Made by a program: the position numbers and the translations under genes. The notes beneath the pieces are model-generated. The model worked only from the letters and a program-made list of their open reading frames with translations. It was not told the origin of the DNA and did not search any database. DNA of 64,000 bases, taken from Sycobia sp. Sy_11 (Eukaryota > Arthropoda > Insecta > Hymenoptera > Epichrysomallidae). The stretch is from positions 1,493,501-1,557,500 of the forward strand of contig JACCIC010000005.1 in assembly GCA_018907035.1 (NCBI GenBank). Direction: 5' to 3'. Below, in pieces: positions 28,907 to 43,859 of this stretch. Position 1 is the stretch's first letter. The number at the start of each line of letters is the position of its first letter.

Positions 28907-31900
28907 CAATCTAAAATAAATTAAAACAGTCACTGTTACATCGAAGAAGTCGATATGTTTAAAATACGATTTAGGTATATTAAAAAAATACAGCTTGTAT
29001 ATCTTTTCGATATTGGCTTACGATCTTTGCTCCCATAGAAACTAGATAAGGTTTTTACTACAAAAACGCTATGCATCGTAGTCCGGATTAATTGATTTTT
29101 TTTTTTTTGTCACAAATCAATAATTATATGTAGAATGCATACTCAACGATGAATTAGAAACAAATCTTCAAATTCATTTTATATGATGTACAGTTATGTA
29201 GAATACTTTTCCATCAGAAAAGGCAAAGAAATAGAAATCTGCCCGGATATTTCTAGCCATAATTCTGTATTTGAAAAAAGGGGCTTATCTGTCGGGAATC
29301 CGACAATTATCCCTCGTCCTAACCCCATTATACGCTGGAATTTTCAACCAGATTCCAAACTCACATTATCCCAGCTTTATAGCCTTATTATAAGCCAGTC
29401 TCCATTATCCCGTGCTGGAGCAATTTGCACCGAGAGCCAACCCCCCCCCCCGCCCTCGTCTCTCGCCTTTTCTTCAGCCCTCAAAACTGCCGTTCATATT
29501 TTGTCCAATGCGCCATCAATCAAAACACCCACGATCGAAATAGGCGCGAAAAATCCGACCCTCGCGGTACACGTACGTATATGTAAATAACTCTCCGCGC
29601 GGAAGTACCTCGCACTCGTGGGAGGCGAGGCGGACACGCGCGCGCGCTCGCTCGCTCACTCGTGTGGGTGCCCGTCAATGCGAGCAGGCGCGCGATCTCT
29701 TTCATCGTGAACGGGAGGCAAGAGCGGCGGTTCCCTCCCATCCTCGCAGGCGTCTCGTTCCGCTCGCGTCCTCGCGCCCGACGAGATCTTCATTCGGCGA
29801 TTTGCGGGAGCTCTGCCGATGCGCGAAATTCCGTTCGCTTGCAGCTTGCGACGTTTGCCATTGTACGCCACGTTCTTGGCGTTTGGACGTTGATATCGCG
29901 TCGACATTCGATTTATTGTATTTTTTTTTTCATTTTGCAATTTGTTTATACGTGTATACAGATGAGAAACATCGCCTAGGAGACGCGATCGAGGCGAGTG
30001 CCTCGATTCAACGAGCCGGAGCGTTGCGAGATGTCGGCGGAGCACCGAGGGATACCGTAGCCGAGCGCGAGTCGCGTCCGTCTGAAAATACCGCGTTTGC
30101 CGCCCCGGGCCCCTCATAGATACGCATCGGCGCCGGGTTCAACGAGTCGCGCGAGACGCCGACGATGGCGTCACTTCCATCAAGGGATCGTTTCTTGCGC
30201 TCCAACCGGACGGGACCGCGGGCGTTTACTTGCGGGAGATATATAAGTGTCTTTCCTCTAATTTCAATGAATTATGTCCGTACCGTTTACGAGCGGTCTT
30301 CGAGACAGATCGTTCCTTTGGGAAATCGCGGACTGTCCGATGTGCGGTCGACTTAACTGATCATACCCGACTGTACCGATGGCTGAAAAATAACTCGTAT
30401 TTTTTTTCTTGCTGCTTCATCGTCGTTTTTATTTATTTACGGTGTTTTTTTATTGTTTTTCTTTACGATGCATCTTGTATTTATTAAATTGTAACTATTG
30501 CAATAAGAAAGTAATCGATGTAAAGATAAAAAAAAATCTCCTTTAAAGATTGCAATATTTGCTACCTATACGTATAGCATTTTCTTATAGGGACTTTGTG
30601 TAGATTCATACAATTAATCGTGAGGACGTCGACAATTTAAGTTGGTTAAATATGTTTTTTGTTGCAAATATTTATAATATTTCCGAAATTGATTAACAAT
30701 GATAATTTTTCACCATAATATTAGTTTCTGTTGCTCGATAGAATTTATGCACATTAAATATAAAAATACAATTTTCAATTATTTCTTGAGTGAAGACGAG
30801 TCATTCTGATTATCACTTGAATGAGCCAGAAAAAATTTAGCATTTAATATCTTTCGCCTCTGGGAGTGGGACTTTTGTCACAAACAGCCCTCTTTTGTAT
30901 TGGAAAAGAACTATTTTATTAAGGTAAAAAATTAATAAATAAACCTATGTCCGAAACTGTAAAAATTATTGGTTATCATTAGTGCCATATTTTTATAATC
31001 GGCCAATATTAATTACCAAAAATTTACAGAATTCATTCCAAAGCTGATCAGAACTATATAATCAATCTGGATCAAATACTACAACACAATTCCGTGGGTT
31101 CTCATTTTTAATTTCATTGTTAACCATAAACCGAAACTGTTATCGGTGAATAAGCAGAATTTTATGTATGACACCATCCAAGTGTAGTTATTTTATGCTA
31201 TTTCGATGTAAAATTTATTTCATCATATTTCACCAGGAATACGGCTGGTTCTCAATCAACGTTATATCATAAAATCAGCCTCGAGCATCAAAGGACTGCA
31301 GAGAAATATTCAATTTTTTTCCGCGAGCGATTCTCAGATTGATTTACAATTTTATACCGACAACTTGAGTGTATCTTTATTAAAATCATTTTATACCAGA
31401 TATTAAATATAGATTCCTGGCCTTTATACTTTGTATAAGAAAACACAATCAAGGAAACGATAAATCACGACACGCGCACACTATTGTTCGCGATGTTTCA
31501 TTGTCTATTAAATTTTCATAGCGGCGAGCATTTGTTCATGCTCTTATTGGTATTCCTAGCTCAACGGCCATTGCTGAAGCAGTTTTTCACTTTCTTCGCT
31601 TCAAGCATCATCCGTTATTTCGCGGTCGTTAAAAGACAAGTTTTGAGCGCTCGGCCCACGATTCGCCAGCACGTATATACGAACTAATGAGTCCCACAAT
31701 GGAAAAACCATAGAGCCGCACATCTGGATCCACCGCGGCTCCGGCGATCGTGCCTTGGTTGCAACGTTGATCGAAATCTGCATGGGAAAAAGCGCGAGCT
31801 TTAAGAGTTTCCTTATGTCGAGTAAATATATACATAAATATAGAGCCTGAAACTTCAAAATTTTGTATTTGTTATTAACTTCATATCTATCTTCTGCGCC

Positions 31901-33276
31901 ATTTTTTTGTCGATGTATGCAGGTCACATGTTAATGGCAGTTAAAAAATCTATCAATTTAATTTGATTTGCACGATTGAACGTAATTTTATCAACAAGAT
32001 TTTTTTCTTTCGTTGAATTACCTATGAACAAAAGAATATATGTAGGAAGTTTATTAATTTAGCTTACAAAACAATCCATGTGAGACTTGTCCTGTCAAAA
32101 GCATATTTTGAATGTGTCAAAGTGATCTGTACGTGTCAGAAGTGTTGATTATTTTATCGAAAACAAAGAGCGTCAGACTCTGGCCAAAAATTTTTAGAAT
32201 GAAGATTTGGAGGCATGTCTCGATGAACATTCGCATCGAACGTAGGAGGAACTTGCTGCATCATCGGAAGTAAAAAACCAACTCATTTGCAATTTATTTC
32301 CAAGCGTCTCAAATCAATGGGATTCACTCAAAAGTTTCAAACTTACGTACCGCGCCAAAATTTTCAGGTCTTTTAATATCAAAATTTCTCTTCAATGTCA
32401 CAAAAACAGCTCGTTTTTATCTATTGCAATAGTCTAAAGTACAAAAAATCGATGGAACCAGGTCGGCGAGCCAGTATCATCGCAGCTAATCCAAAAAATC
32501 CATATAAACAAGGTGATTCTCTAATTTTCTGGAAACGAAAGGATGCGACCTATTAAGAACTACTGAAATAAGGCCAATCATCGATGAATCACGATTGATA
32601 CGTTGGAAACAAGCAATAGCCAGAAGCACGACCAGAATGGGAGATCTGACGTAAGACGTTGGTTTTCCATCGGGACACAATGTTCGGCCACAGTCATGCG
32701 ATATACCCTCCATCCGTCTTACAATCCAAACCTTGCCCCTTCTCGCTGCCTGCATCGAAGTATGCCTTATTTCTTCTAAAGGTATAAAAAATTGGCTTCA
32801 TTCGTTACTGGCCTCATTAATATTATGAATTAAAACAGTTTTTCACTTTTCGATCGAAGCAAAGCCCTAAGTTGGATGGAAAACGCGAATTTTTGGAGTC
32901 GCAAATCCAATATATGGCTGCGTGCGACCCCATGGGCTTAATTTGATCGGACGCGCGCGCATTATAAAAGCTCCACGGGCGCGCGCGTGCGATAATTGCC
33001 GAGCTAACAGTGGAAACAGGCCGGTTTGTTTTATTTTTCATCGCCTCACGTCGTCGCGTCCCAGCGATCGAAATCGCGCCCCCCTCCCCCTCTCCTTCGG
33101 CACGCGGTTGTAGCGCGCGCGGGTACCGAGAAAAATCGACCCTTCGATAAGAGGCGAGCCCCTTCGGCTCCGTCCCCGGGGCACGCGGATTAATTTATGT
33201 GAAAGTCCTCTTTTATTGAATTCATTAATGGCCCCCGGCCTCGGGGCGTTTTGTGGGAACGCGCGCGCACGCCAGG

Positions 33277-33309
<33 letters not shown>

Positions 33310-33344
33310 GGAGACTTGACGATACAGCTCGTGCTTATGTATGC

Positions 33345-33394
<50 letters not shown>

Positions 33395-33579
33395 CCTCCC
33401 CTTTTAATACACCGTTCGCTCCCGCCGTGCTGACCGAGGTCTGGCTGCAGGGTCCGAGCGATAAGTACGCGCTCGCCAGTCTCTCTCCCTGATAAGTCAA
33501 CCAGTTGTGCGAGCTCACGACGCTTCTCTTCATTCGTGCTCTTTCATTCACATGCACACACATACGTGCGCGCGCGCGC

Positions 33580-33622
<43 letters not shown>

Positions 33623-33828
33623 TATATGGATGTATCTAAGCTCTTGTCCTAAAAACCACTTTTGTAAGACATTTATATCTGCGTAAAACGCTTTCGCGTT
33701 CATCCACATATTGGAAATTATAATGCGGGGAAATATTTATGGCAATCGAAATTACACGCGGATTCTCAGTGACTCGCAGCTAGTGCAACACTGATGTCGG
33801 CAGTTCATTGTCCAGATATATACGGCTT

Positions 33829-33888
<60 letters not shown>

Positions 33889-34027
33889 CATCATTGATTT
33901 GTTTTCACCGTGAAATTCAGCGAGCAAAGTGATAAATCGTCAGTTTTCGACTTTTGCGTTATAATCATATTACGGACTTTGTTACAAAATTATATTATCA
34001 TACTTACACAATTCTATTAGCGTATTA

Positions 34028-34084
<57 letters not shown>

Positions 34085-34471
34085 CTTTCGTAGATTTCTA
34101 TAGGATGAAGAATAATGAAATTCTATATAAATATAACGCTGTATAATATCTTTAGAGCAATATCTCATCACTGGGTAATAAGAAAACGAAAAACAGCACC
34201 TAAGTATATATATATATATATATAGTTAAAAGCCTATATTTACGAGCACGCGAACGAACTTTTACTTTTCTATTATGCGCGCGTGCAGCATCTCAATATA
34301 ACCTCTCAATATAACTCCTATTCTGTCATCGGGTTCGCCGGGAAAACCATTGCAAAATCTCGTTATGACATTATTACGGGCGCCGGACGGTAATGCGAGC
34401 GAGCGAGCGAATACAAGGCGATCCTGCGAATTATGGCGTGCGCGGGATTGCTTATTTGCGCGCCGATAACC

Positions 34472-34524
<53 letters not shown>

Positions 34525-34692
34525 ACATAGCGATGAGACGCCTCCTGTCTAAGGCTAGGTCCGCTTCGTATATCGTCTGAGCGGTCTCTGGAGGATTGTA
34601 TTACCGGCCAGCCTTAAGGGAGCCCATAAGGGGGGTGGGGAGGATCACGTCTTTTCTTTCTGCGTATGTAGCGGGACTTTCGTGCCATATGT

Positions 34693-34727
<35 letters not shown>

Positions 34728-37700
34728 CATATAAGCACATGTATAAGAAACTCAACACGTCGTCGCCATCGGTCGTCAACGTCGTCATCGCTCCCTGGCC
34801 GTAGCGACGCGAGAAAGCCACGGGCCTCATACATGTATTATACGCGCGCGGGACTTTTAATGAGAACCAACATTCTCGGGGTGGGGAGGGAGGGAGGGGG
34901 GGGCAATTAATTGCGCCCCGAGCGTACCGTAAATCAATCTCGGTGGCGCGTACATACGAACGCGCGAGTCAAAAACAGCCCCGCACGATGACAGGTAGAG
35001 AAGTACAAGGACGTCCTCGGTACAGTGTGCATTGCGTCGAAAGTTCTTCTGGCATTTCGGAGTATTGAATTTATCGTCGACGCGGAGGCGCGAATAGCCG
35101 ATGATTTATGAAATCGTAGAGCAAAAATAAAAGCGCAGTGTTCAACGTGCGCGATATTAATAGTCGAAGCAGGAGCAGTTTTTGTTTGAACAATGCTCGA
35201 ATTTTTTATCGTTTTCTCTCTGTTTTTCTTACGTATTCCTATACGGGAACGAGTCATCGATGTCCCTGTGTTTCCCACGACGATCTATGTTATCCTCAGA
35301 AGCGTTTGCTTCGACATTAGATGCTTTTCAAACGCTACACTTTGTCCTCATCGTCTGGTTTTTTTCTAAAAGAAATATGATATGAACTCTGATAAAAATC
35401 TTATCATTGAGATAGTTTGAAAAGCAAGACGTAGTTACTTTTAATTAAAGAAATTATATATAAGTGAAAATGACCAAATAACGTTCAATATTTGGCTGAA
35501 ATACGAGATGAAAAATAATGGAGTATTTTAACCTCCAAATAAATGTTAAAGCCTAAAAATCAGAATTGACTCAAATTACTTTTAAACGGAATCCAGTAAA
35601 TGTTTTTAATGTCCAGTTTCTGGCAAATAGTTGAAAGAGAATCTGGTCAAATTATTGGGTACACTCTTAGGTCGGTAACGTAGTTTTCATCCATTATCAA
35701 TGGCTATGTTTTTCGAATCACCAAGGTACTCGTACTTAATTAAAAATTTTCATGATTATAACATAAGTTTCTGTGCCAGTAATTACTTCCTCGTTAAACC
35801 TTACTTTCTTTATTTGCAACAGCTACCTTTTCGGAAATAAATGAGCTCCTGCATTGTTGTGCTCGTCGAAAATATTCAGCACAGTGTACGGGAAACAGAG
35901 AAAGAGAGTAAGAGAGAAGGGGAATGTGTGTTAACACACGGTATTTTCTGGATCAATTAGTGCCTTTTGAATGTCGGATCGCAAACGCGAGAATTTAATT
36001 ACCCATTGATGTACATTCGGTTTTTCAGACACGAATTCACAAGATTGGGAATGTCTTCTACAAGGTGAGTGCATCGAATAAAACCAGTTCTATCCGATTT
36101 TTAAAAGAAGTCTATCCAGATCTCTTGTGATCTGTCACCTGTACAATTGTTGTAAAAAAAAAAACATGTATAAATATGTAACTATAGCCGCGAATGTTCG
36201 CTACATAAATAAGCATAAATAATGAAAACTTACAGATCAAGCCTTTGATAATAACGTCTAAATGCCGTACGCAACTGAGAAGTTGATCAATTTATCGCGC
36301 ATTAAGCATTAACATCTCGACTTATTGGTACTTGATGGTCTGCAAATAATCAAGCGTCATTATATTCGTTTTAGCAAGGATTTGTGCACAGAGCGAGTTG
36401 TATTACTTGTACTACAGTAATCGAATTGTCTGGGCATTTGCAAAACTAATTAATTCATTAATCGCTGGCAGCGTTAAAATACAGCATTAAAATGTTAACC
36501 TCGCAGTGATCAGGAATAATAATTCTATTCATTATGCCGTGGCTCTATAATTATTCCCGATAATATCGAGACTCTTCGACTGGCACGAGTTTTCCACGAT
36601 TCGTTCATTAAAAATTTCAACAACAAAAAACTACATCAATCAGTAACATTCGCAATTCGAACAACAAATTACGAAACTTTGCCGGAGCGTCTGACAATTT
36701 CACGCGTTAAATTTCAGCAATCCAGTGACACATTTTATATCGGTCCTCTCGCAAATCAGTACTATGTTACCAGTAATGGCAGCCCGATTGCTCGTATTGC
36801 ATTCTGTCTCCTCGATTCGAATAACTGGTATCCCAAGTGATATTGACTATGTACTCTCTTTGGGAGATAAATTCCTCCCTGAATGTATAACGAACCGGAT
36901 CGCTTTATAGTAGCACTTTATTAAAAATAAGCTATTGATGATATAATTTATAGATAGACGATATAAATTATAAAAAATAAAATCGATGATCACGTGGTTG
37001 ACGAATCTTCATACGGTTGAAGTATGGGAGATATTCTTTCTCTATTTTCCTTTATTTAAAAAAAAAAACGCATGAAAATCCATGAAATAGTTTGAAAATG
37101 ATTATCTTACGAATAAAAGAAAACACAGACCGTATTAAGAATCTGCTTGTCCCAAGTCAGTGGCAAATTACATTGATCGATCTGTTTCATATCAGGCTCT
37201 TATGTGGAATTTTTTATAAAGAATTTTCCATAGTCAAAAATCAAAAAAGCTCAAAATTTATTTTATACACACTTTATCATTGTCATTCCCCCTTCTGTGT
37301 AATTTTTTTGTAAAAAAAAAAATATTTATTTTGGAATAAACTCACTGACTTAAATGTATACTCTAGAAATAGATCGATCTGAAAGAAGACCTATGTATGC
37401 ACTGTCCATAGATAAGTATTCAATTAACATTCTACATTGATCGCTCTTTAATGCAAAGTAATCATAAGAAACAATTTTAAATAATAAAATGTTCATTCCA
37501 ATAGTATTTATATGATTTGCGCGAAATCCAATTAATATTGTAAAGTAGCTCGATCCTTTTTTCATAAGGAATTCAAAATAAATCAAAAAATTTGTTGATT
37601 CCACTGACGGTAAGAGTTTAATAGAATATTAAAATACGTAGACCTGGCAATCTGACTTGGGCTCGGCCAATTGGACAATAAAAGCGAATATCCGCAAGGA

Positions 37701-37899
37701 AATTTGTTCTTTTTATATTGAGAAACCTGTATATACGTATATCTCATTTTTCTTATATTAAAAATAAATTTTGAATAGAAATACGCTTTTTTTATTCCCT
37801 CCTGAAATACCTAAATACGAACTTAATTGTAGATCGCGCATATCTTACAGATTGAAAAGCGAAATTTACGTCCTTATTGAATTGATGATTTACATTTTT

Positions 37900-37936
<37 letters not shown>

Positions 37937-38565
37937 TCTCCTCTATATCCAGAAGCATACTAGGCTCTTCGAAACAGCATTTCTTTACCTATTCTATATC
38001 TTGCTTCGATAAATTTTATTATACGAAGTTAGAGTCACGGATAAGTTAGAGACTTAACTGAACGGTTTTTGTTCGGTAGCAGGTTCCGTTCCTTATATCA
38101 AAATAACCGTCAGCCCGTGCAAAATTCATCGCTTTTTCGAGAAAAGGGGCTTCTGATAAATGGATGGACGAAATTTCATGCTCCACGCCCGTTTTGCGTT
38201 AATTATTGCTCGTGTATGAATTATCGACCGCGACTATATACGCGCACACATAGAGCGCGCGCAGTACCGTCTGCTAAATAAAAAATTCGTCTGGTACGTT
38301 GAAAAAAAAAAAAAAGAAAAAAGACAAAAGACAAAAGACAAAAAAAAAGAAGGATCGAAATCAATTATCCTTTTTGCTATCGACAGCTAAAATATGAAAT
38401 ATCCCCGCGGCCCATAAACAATTCGAGAGGTATATTGAGTCCCGGTGATATTATTCCGCGCGGCGGCGTGTCGCGCGAGGCGAGCCGTTGGGACCACCGC
38501 GCTCGCGCGCGCGTGCGCGCGCGCTGCCGATTTTTAATTCCGGACGAGCCTGGGGCGGCCGATCG

Positions 38566-38610
<45 letters not shown>

Positions 38611-38886
38611 GAGACAGGGAGCGAGCGATTAACCAATCGCCATAATTAAGACACACTCGTCGTCCACTTAGCATTTGTACAATCCGAAATCGGCCGGGAT
38701 AAATTTGCATGGGTGGTGCGGAGGGGGGGATGGGGGGAAAGACGAGAGGATCGGCCTCCGTATCTACAGGTCCTTAACGACCCGGTCGGATCATGGGCGT
38801 CGATGATCCCCTCCCCTCGCATTTATTGGGTATCTTTTCTTCGCTTTATTTCTCAATTTTGTCGGTGAAGAGACGCAGAGAGAGAA

Positions 38887-38944
<58 letters not shown>

Positions 38945-39385
38945 CAAGTGGGAGGGGGAAGGAAAGGAGCGAAAAAAGGAACGGCTTAACGCAGCTACTA
39001 AAATTTTTCGACATTGATGATTCAGTTGAATCCGAGTTTCTGGAATAGTCATTTAGATATCCTTTAGTAACGAATCGATTCATCTGAAAGTAGTATTCTT
39101 CTTATTTATCTTTTCTTTTTCTTTCATTCACCTAATTTTCTTCATGGCTTAATTATAATATATTTTAAGAACATGTTTCCAAAAATTCAATAAATTCTGA
39201 AAAATACTTCAGCTTGCGAAATTTCTATTGAAAAAAAAACTAAATATAAATCAGATATAGATTTTGGTTTTTTGATTTATTTGGACAAATATTAAGTGTT
39301 CAGTTTAATGTAAATTATCTTTTCAATTTCTCCATGTAGTGCTATCAAAATTTCTTTACCCTCATTTGCTCTTTCAAAACATATA

Positions 39386-39423
<38 letters not shown>

Positions 39424-39565
39424 CACGCTTTACACAAGAAAAATTTCACTTTACCACTACCCTTTGCACAAAGAAAAATTTCAAACAAATATATGTATGG
39501 ACCAAAAACGCTTCGGGTTCGATCTATATCGCACTACCATCGCGTCCTATATAATACTCATATAT

Positions 39566-39601
<36 letters not shown>

Positions 39602-39775
39602 TTCGTTCCCAAGTGATTCGTCAAAATAATAACCTCCGCATTGGAGCAGGCACGCGTTATCCGAGCCCTCTCGCCCCTCCTTTATCATTCTCACCTCGAT
39701 GCGCGCGCGGCGTAATTCGAACCGATCGCGGAGCCTCCGCGCGCGCGTAGATAACCCGTCTTACGCGATCACATC

Positions 39776-39819
<44 letters not shown>

Positions 39820-39885
39820 AGCATACATCATCGACGCGGCCGCTGGCGAAGCTGTGTTCATCTTTTTCTTCGTCGCGTCTTGTCT

Positions 39886-39945
<60 letters not shown>

Positions 39946-40337
39946 TATATATACACATCCCTTTTCTCCGATGATGCATCGGCTCGCGCTCGTTGCCAGC
40001 CAGCTATAGCGAGCGATAGCGAGTATATGAGCGAGCGAGCGCGCACCCGCGTTATTCTTTGTTTTCTTCTCGGCTCGCGGGGCCCAGCAGCATCGCCTCC
40101 GCGGTGATATATTAATTTATGAACTATAGTTTATTTATATCCGCGGGTACCGATGATGCGGGGAGACGAGGCGGCGAGCTCTGGCCCGCGGCTGTGTGGG
40201 TTATATTAAAACGCGCGCTCTCGCCGACTACCGCAAGCCCCATAACTCAGCCGTATTATATGCCGATCCTGGCCGAACGAGCGGCCGGCCGCGCGTCCCC
40301 GCTGGCGCTTTTTTGCGCGCCAGAGCGGACGGGGTGG

Positions 40338-40384
<47 letters not shown>

Positions 40385-40539
40385 CGAGTCGTTTATAAGA
40401 CGCGTAAGGGGCTGGCGATTTGTCCTTTCGAAATCTCGGTGTGTGTCTTTATCTCCTCTTTTGACGCTCTTTTCATTTCGAACTTTATGGCCGGATTTTG
40501 CGGTTTTCCGACTGGATCCTCTTCTTCTTTTTCTCTCGA

Positions 40540-40590
<51 letters not shown>

Positions 40591-42239
40591 TATAACGGTA
40601 TCTCGATTTCGCTTTTTTCCCTCCACTCGTTATTTTAGTCTTTACGTCTTTTAGCGGGCGGCCCTTGGTAATATTTCTTTCGTACGCTATTAGAGCGATT
40701 TGCCGATACCTCTTTTGTTTCTTTTTTAATGAATCGAGAAATATCTCCGATTTCGTTTCTTGTTCACGAAATTATCCAGATTTAATATTATCATGACGTA
40801 TACAAAAAAAATTAGATAATTAAAATTTACCTGTAAAACTAGCAAGAATGCAGTAATTCTAGCGAATTCGTATAAGCAATCAAGCGGAAAAGTCAGGTAG
40901 TAATGTTTTTTTTTAGAAAAGATCTTTTCCCAAGATTAAGCGGCCGATGCACGGAAAGAGGATTTTTACTGTTCTAGAAGTAAAACTAAAAATCACCTAT
41001 CTCTTGTAGTGGATTAACCAAAATTTTCATCAACATATATTTCTTTGCTGGAACAGTATTTTTTCCATCGAATGGATTACTTTATCAACGTACGAAATTC
41101 AGATTTTGCATATTAGATTAAGTAAACGCAACTGTTCTAACTAAAACGAAGATAACATTTAAATCAGACGTTTGAATGTTATAACATTTTTTTTAAGGTT
41201 TGGATTTTCTACAAATTATATAAATCTTTAACTAGTAATGTTATTTTTATATGAGGCCTGATACTTATCAAACAATATGATATAAGTATTATATACCAAA
41301 TACATGAAAATCTGTTAACTTAATCTGTTATGAAGTTCGAATGAAAAGAAATTGACGTTAGCCGAATTTGAAACTGAACCTGAGAGTAATGATCAAGTGC
41401 AATGTTATTGAATTTGATGACTGAATTGGAATTGACTAAGTTGGAACAATAAACATTTAACACATAATTCAAATTTTATAGAAGAATCTTTATTCAAATG
41501 TACGTTAAATTACTTCCAAAAACTGTTTTTCAAATTCCTAAAATAACTTTCTCATTTTTTCGGTATCGAAAATTCTGCATATCTTACGGGGCTACACCAA
41601 ATTTCAACAGAGATTACTTATATATACTATGACAAAAAAGCTACGAAAATGACCGGCACGGAAGATCAATTCATTCGCTATTAAAATTCTCCGAATCATT
41701 AATTATAACTAATTGAAGCATTAATTTATCCCCTGATTATGACTAGTATTGATAAATTTTGAGCATTTTTATCAGTGGCCACTTAAGAGGCAATTTAAAT
41801 AGCCATACATTTTACAATAATGCGCGCTGTCCAATAACATACCCGCGGCGACGTTATTATACAGACCCGACCGGGCGGCGGTAGCCAGCGTTTTATTATA
41901 CACCTTCTCTCTCGCTTCGCCCGATCGGTCGCGCGTCTCATTTTCTGAATAGCTCGCGCGTCTTATTAATATAAACATTGCGCGAACGCGCGCGCGCGCG
42001 CGCGTGGCAATCGTCATCGGTATATACGTATATAGATATACGCCATTAACGGACGGCGGCAAAGCGATGCCGTTCGCCGAGCTCCATTCCAATCTTCAGC
42101 CTCGTAAATCGGCCCTTCGCGCACTCACGCGCTCGTATATGTACGCGATAAACGCGTCCGCGAGTGCATCTCTCGCGCGAAAACCCCTGGTCCTTGATAT
42201 ATATATATATATATATATATATGTATTTATAGAGAGAGA

Positions 42240-42278
<39 letters not shown>

Positions 42279-42442
42279 TTGGAAGGAAAGCGAAACGGCC
42301 TATCGAACAAATTAGCGGTAAGATAAAGTCGACAGAGACAGATCGACCGAGACACGATACAATTACGCGCACATTCGTATATATAGCGTCTCTCTTTCTG
42401 GTCATCTTTTCTTTTTCTCTCCTCGCCCCCCCCCTCTCTCTC

Positions 42443-42482
<40 letters not shown>

Positions 42483-42817
42483 GCACTCGCTCTCACTCAG
42501 CGCGAGAAGCAGATCCGCAAGCGCGCTCGCGCGTATATACCCTGAATATTCATGGGGCGACGTGGACGTGCCATTCGCGGTTATGCAGCTCCTCTCCGCC
42601 TCTGCGCCTCGGTGCTTCCCCGGCCGGATGCAGGCGCGCGAGTCCGAGCGCATTATACGGGCAGGCGTGTGCGGCAAAAAGGGCCGTTTCCACGTACGAA
42701 ATTCTATAATTACAATGAGGTACGTAACAAACAAGAGGCTGCGACGCGTCGAGGTAAGTGCGCGCGCGCGCGCGCCTCCCCCGCGTCGTGCGCAGTCCCC
42801 TCGTTTGTGTTCGCCTA

Positions 42818-42861
<44 letters not shown>

Positions 42862-43159
42862 CATCCTCTGTAATGAGAAAGTATAACGCGCAGGGCCGCG
42901 TTTACGTATGTACACTTTTATTGCCCGCTTTCGTGGCGCATACCGTACGCCTATGGCGTTTTGCATACTGCCGTACTGTCGCGCGGGGATGCCCCTTTTT
43001 TGCGCAATATAACAGATCGCGTCGCTGCGCGCCGCTCCGTGGTTTTTCAACGACTCGACGACAGTCCCCCTACCCCCTCACCTCGTCGCAGTAAGCGGCT
43101 TTGTTCCTATCGGAATCGAACAACGTCCTTTTTACATATACATTATTTAGATATATATA

Positions 43160-43239
<80 letters not shown>

Positions 43240-43548
43240 CCGCGCTGCGCATCCCGCTTTTATCGTATCGTTGCGAATATATAAAGGACGCCGTGTTCGC
43301 GTGTTCGTGGATTTTAATTTAGTCGTCGTGCTGTACCGTTGGGAATCGGGCAGAAACCGAACCGCGCGGATTAAGTTTTAAAGGATACGCGAGCCGAGGC
43401 GCAATCTAATCTCGCTTTATTAATTTACAAAAGTCAAGCGTATAAGCCAACTGAAATAACTGTATTTCGAAACGGAATTTAAAGGAAAAAAGATTCTTTT
43501 AATGTGTATGCATAATAAGACGCGATAAAGTTTAATTATATAAATTCC

Positions 43549-43614
<66 letters not shown>

Positions 43615-43805
43615 TTAAATTATATATTTATGTCTGATTGCCGGTAATAATAATTCAATATCCGTGTATGATTCATGCAGTCATTGATTCAACTTCGGAT
43701 TTTATCTTACGCAGGTAAGAGCTGCATCTGTCACTCCCGATTTCTCAGTCAATTCATTATTCGTCTTCCCGTCAGTTTCAGTTTGTGGAAAACACATGCA
43801 CACAT

Positions 43806-43859
<54 letters not shown>

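Noticed and set aside
43710..43712. TTTTATCTTACGCAG/GTAAGAG on the plus strand near 43711, shaped like a ratchet site
   Set aside because: It is on the strand opposite to Wnt7, and no plus-strand gene is established here.
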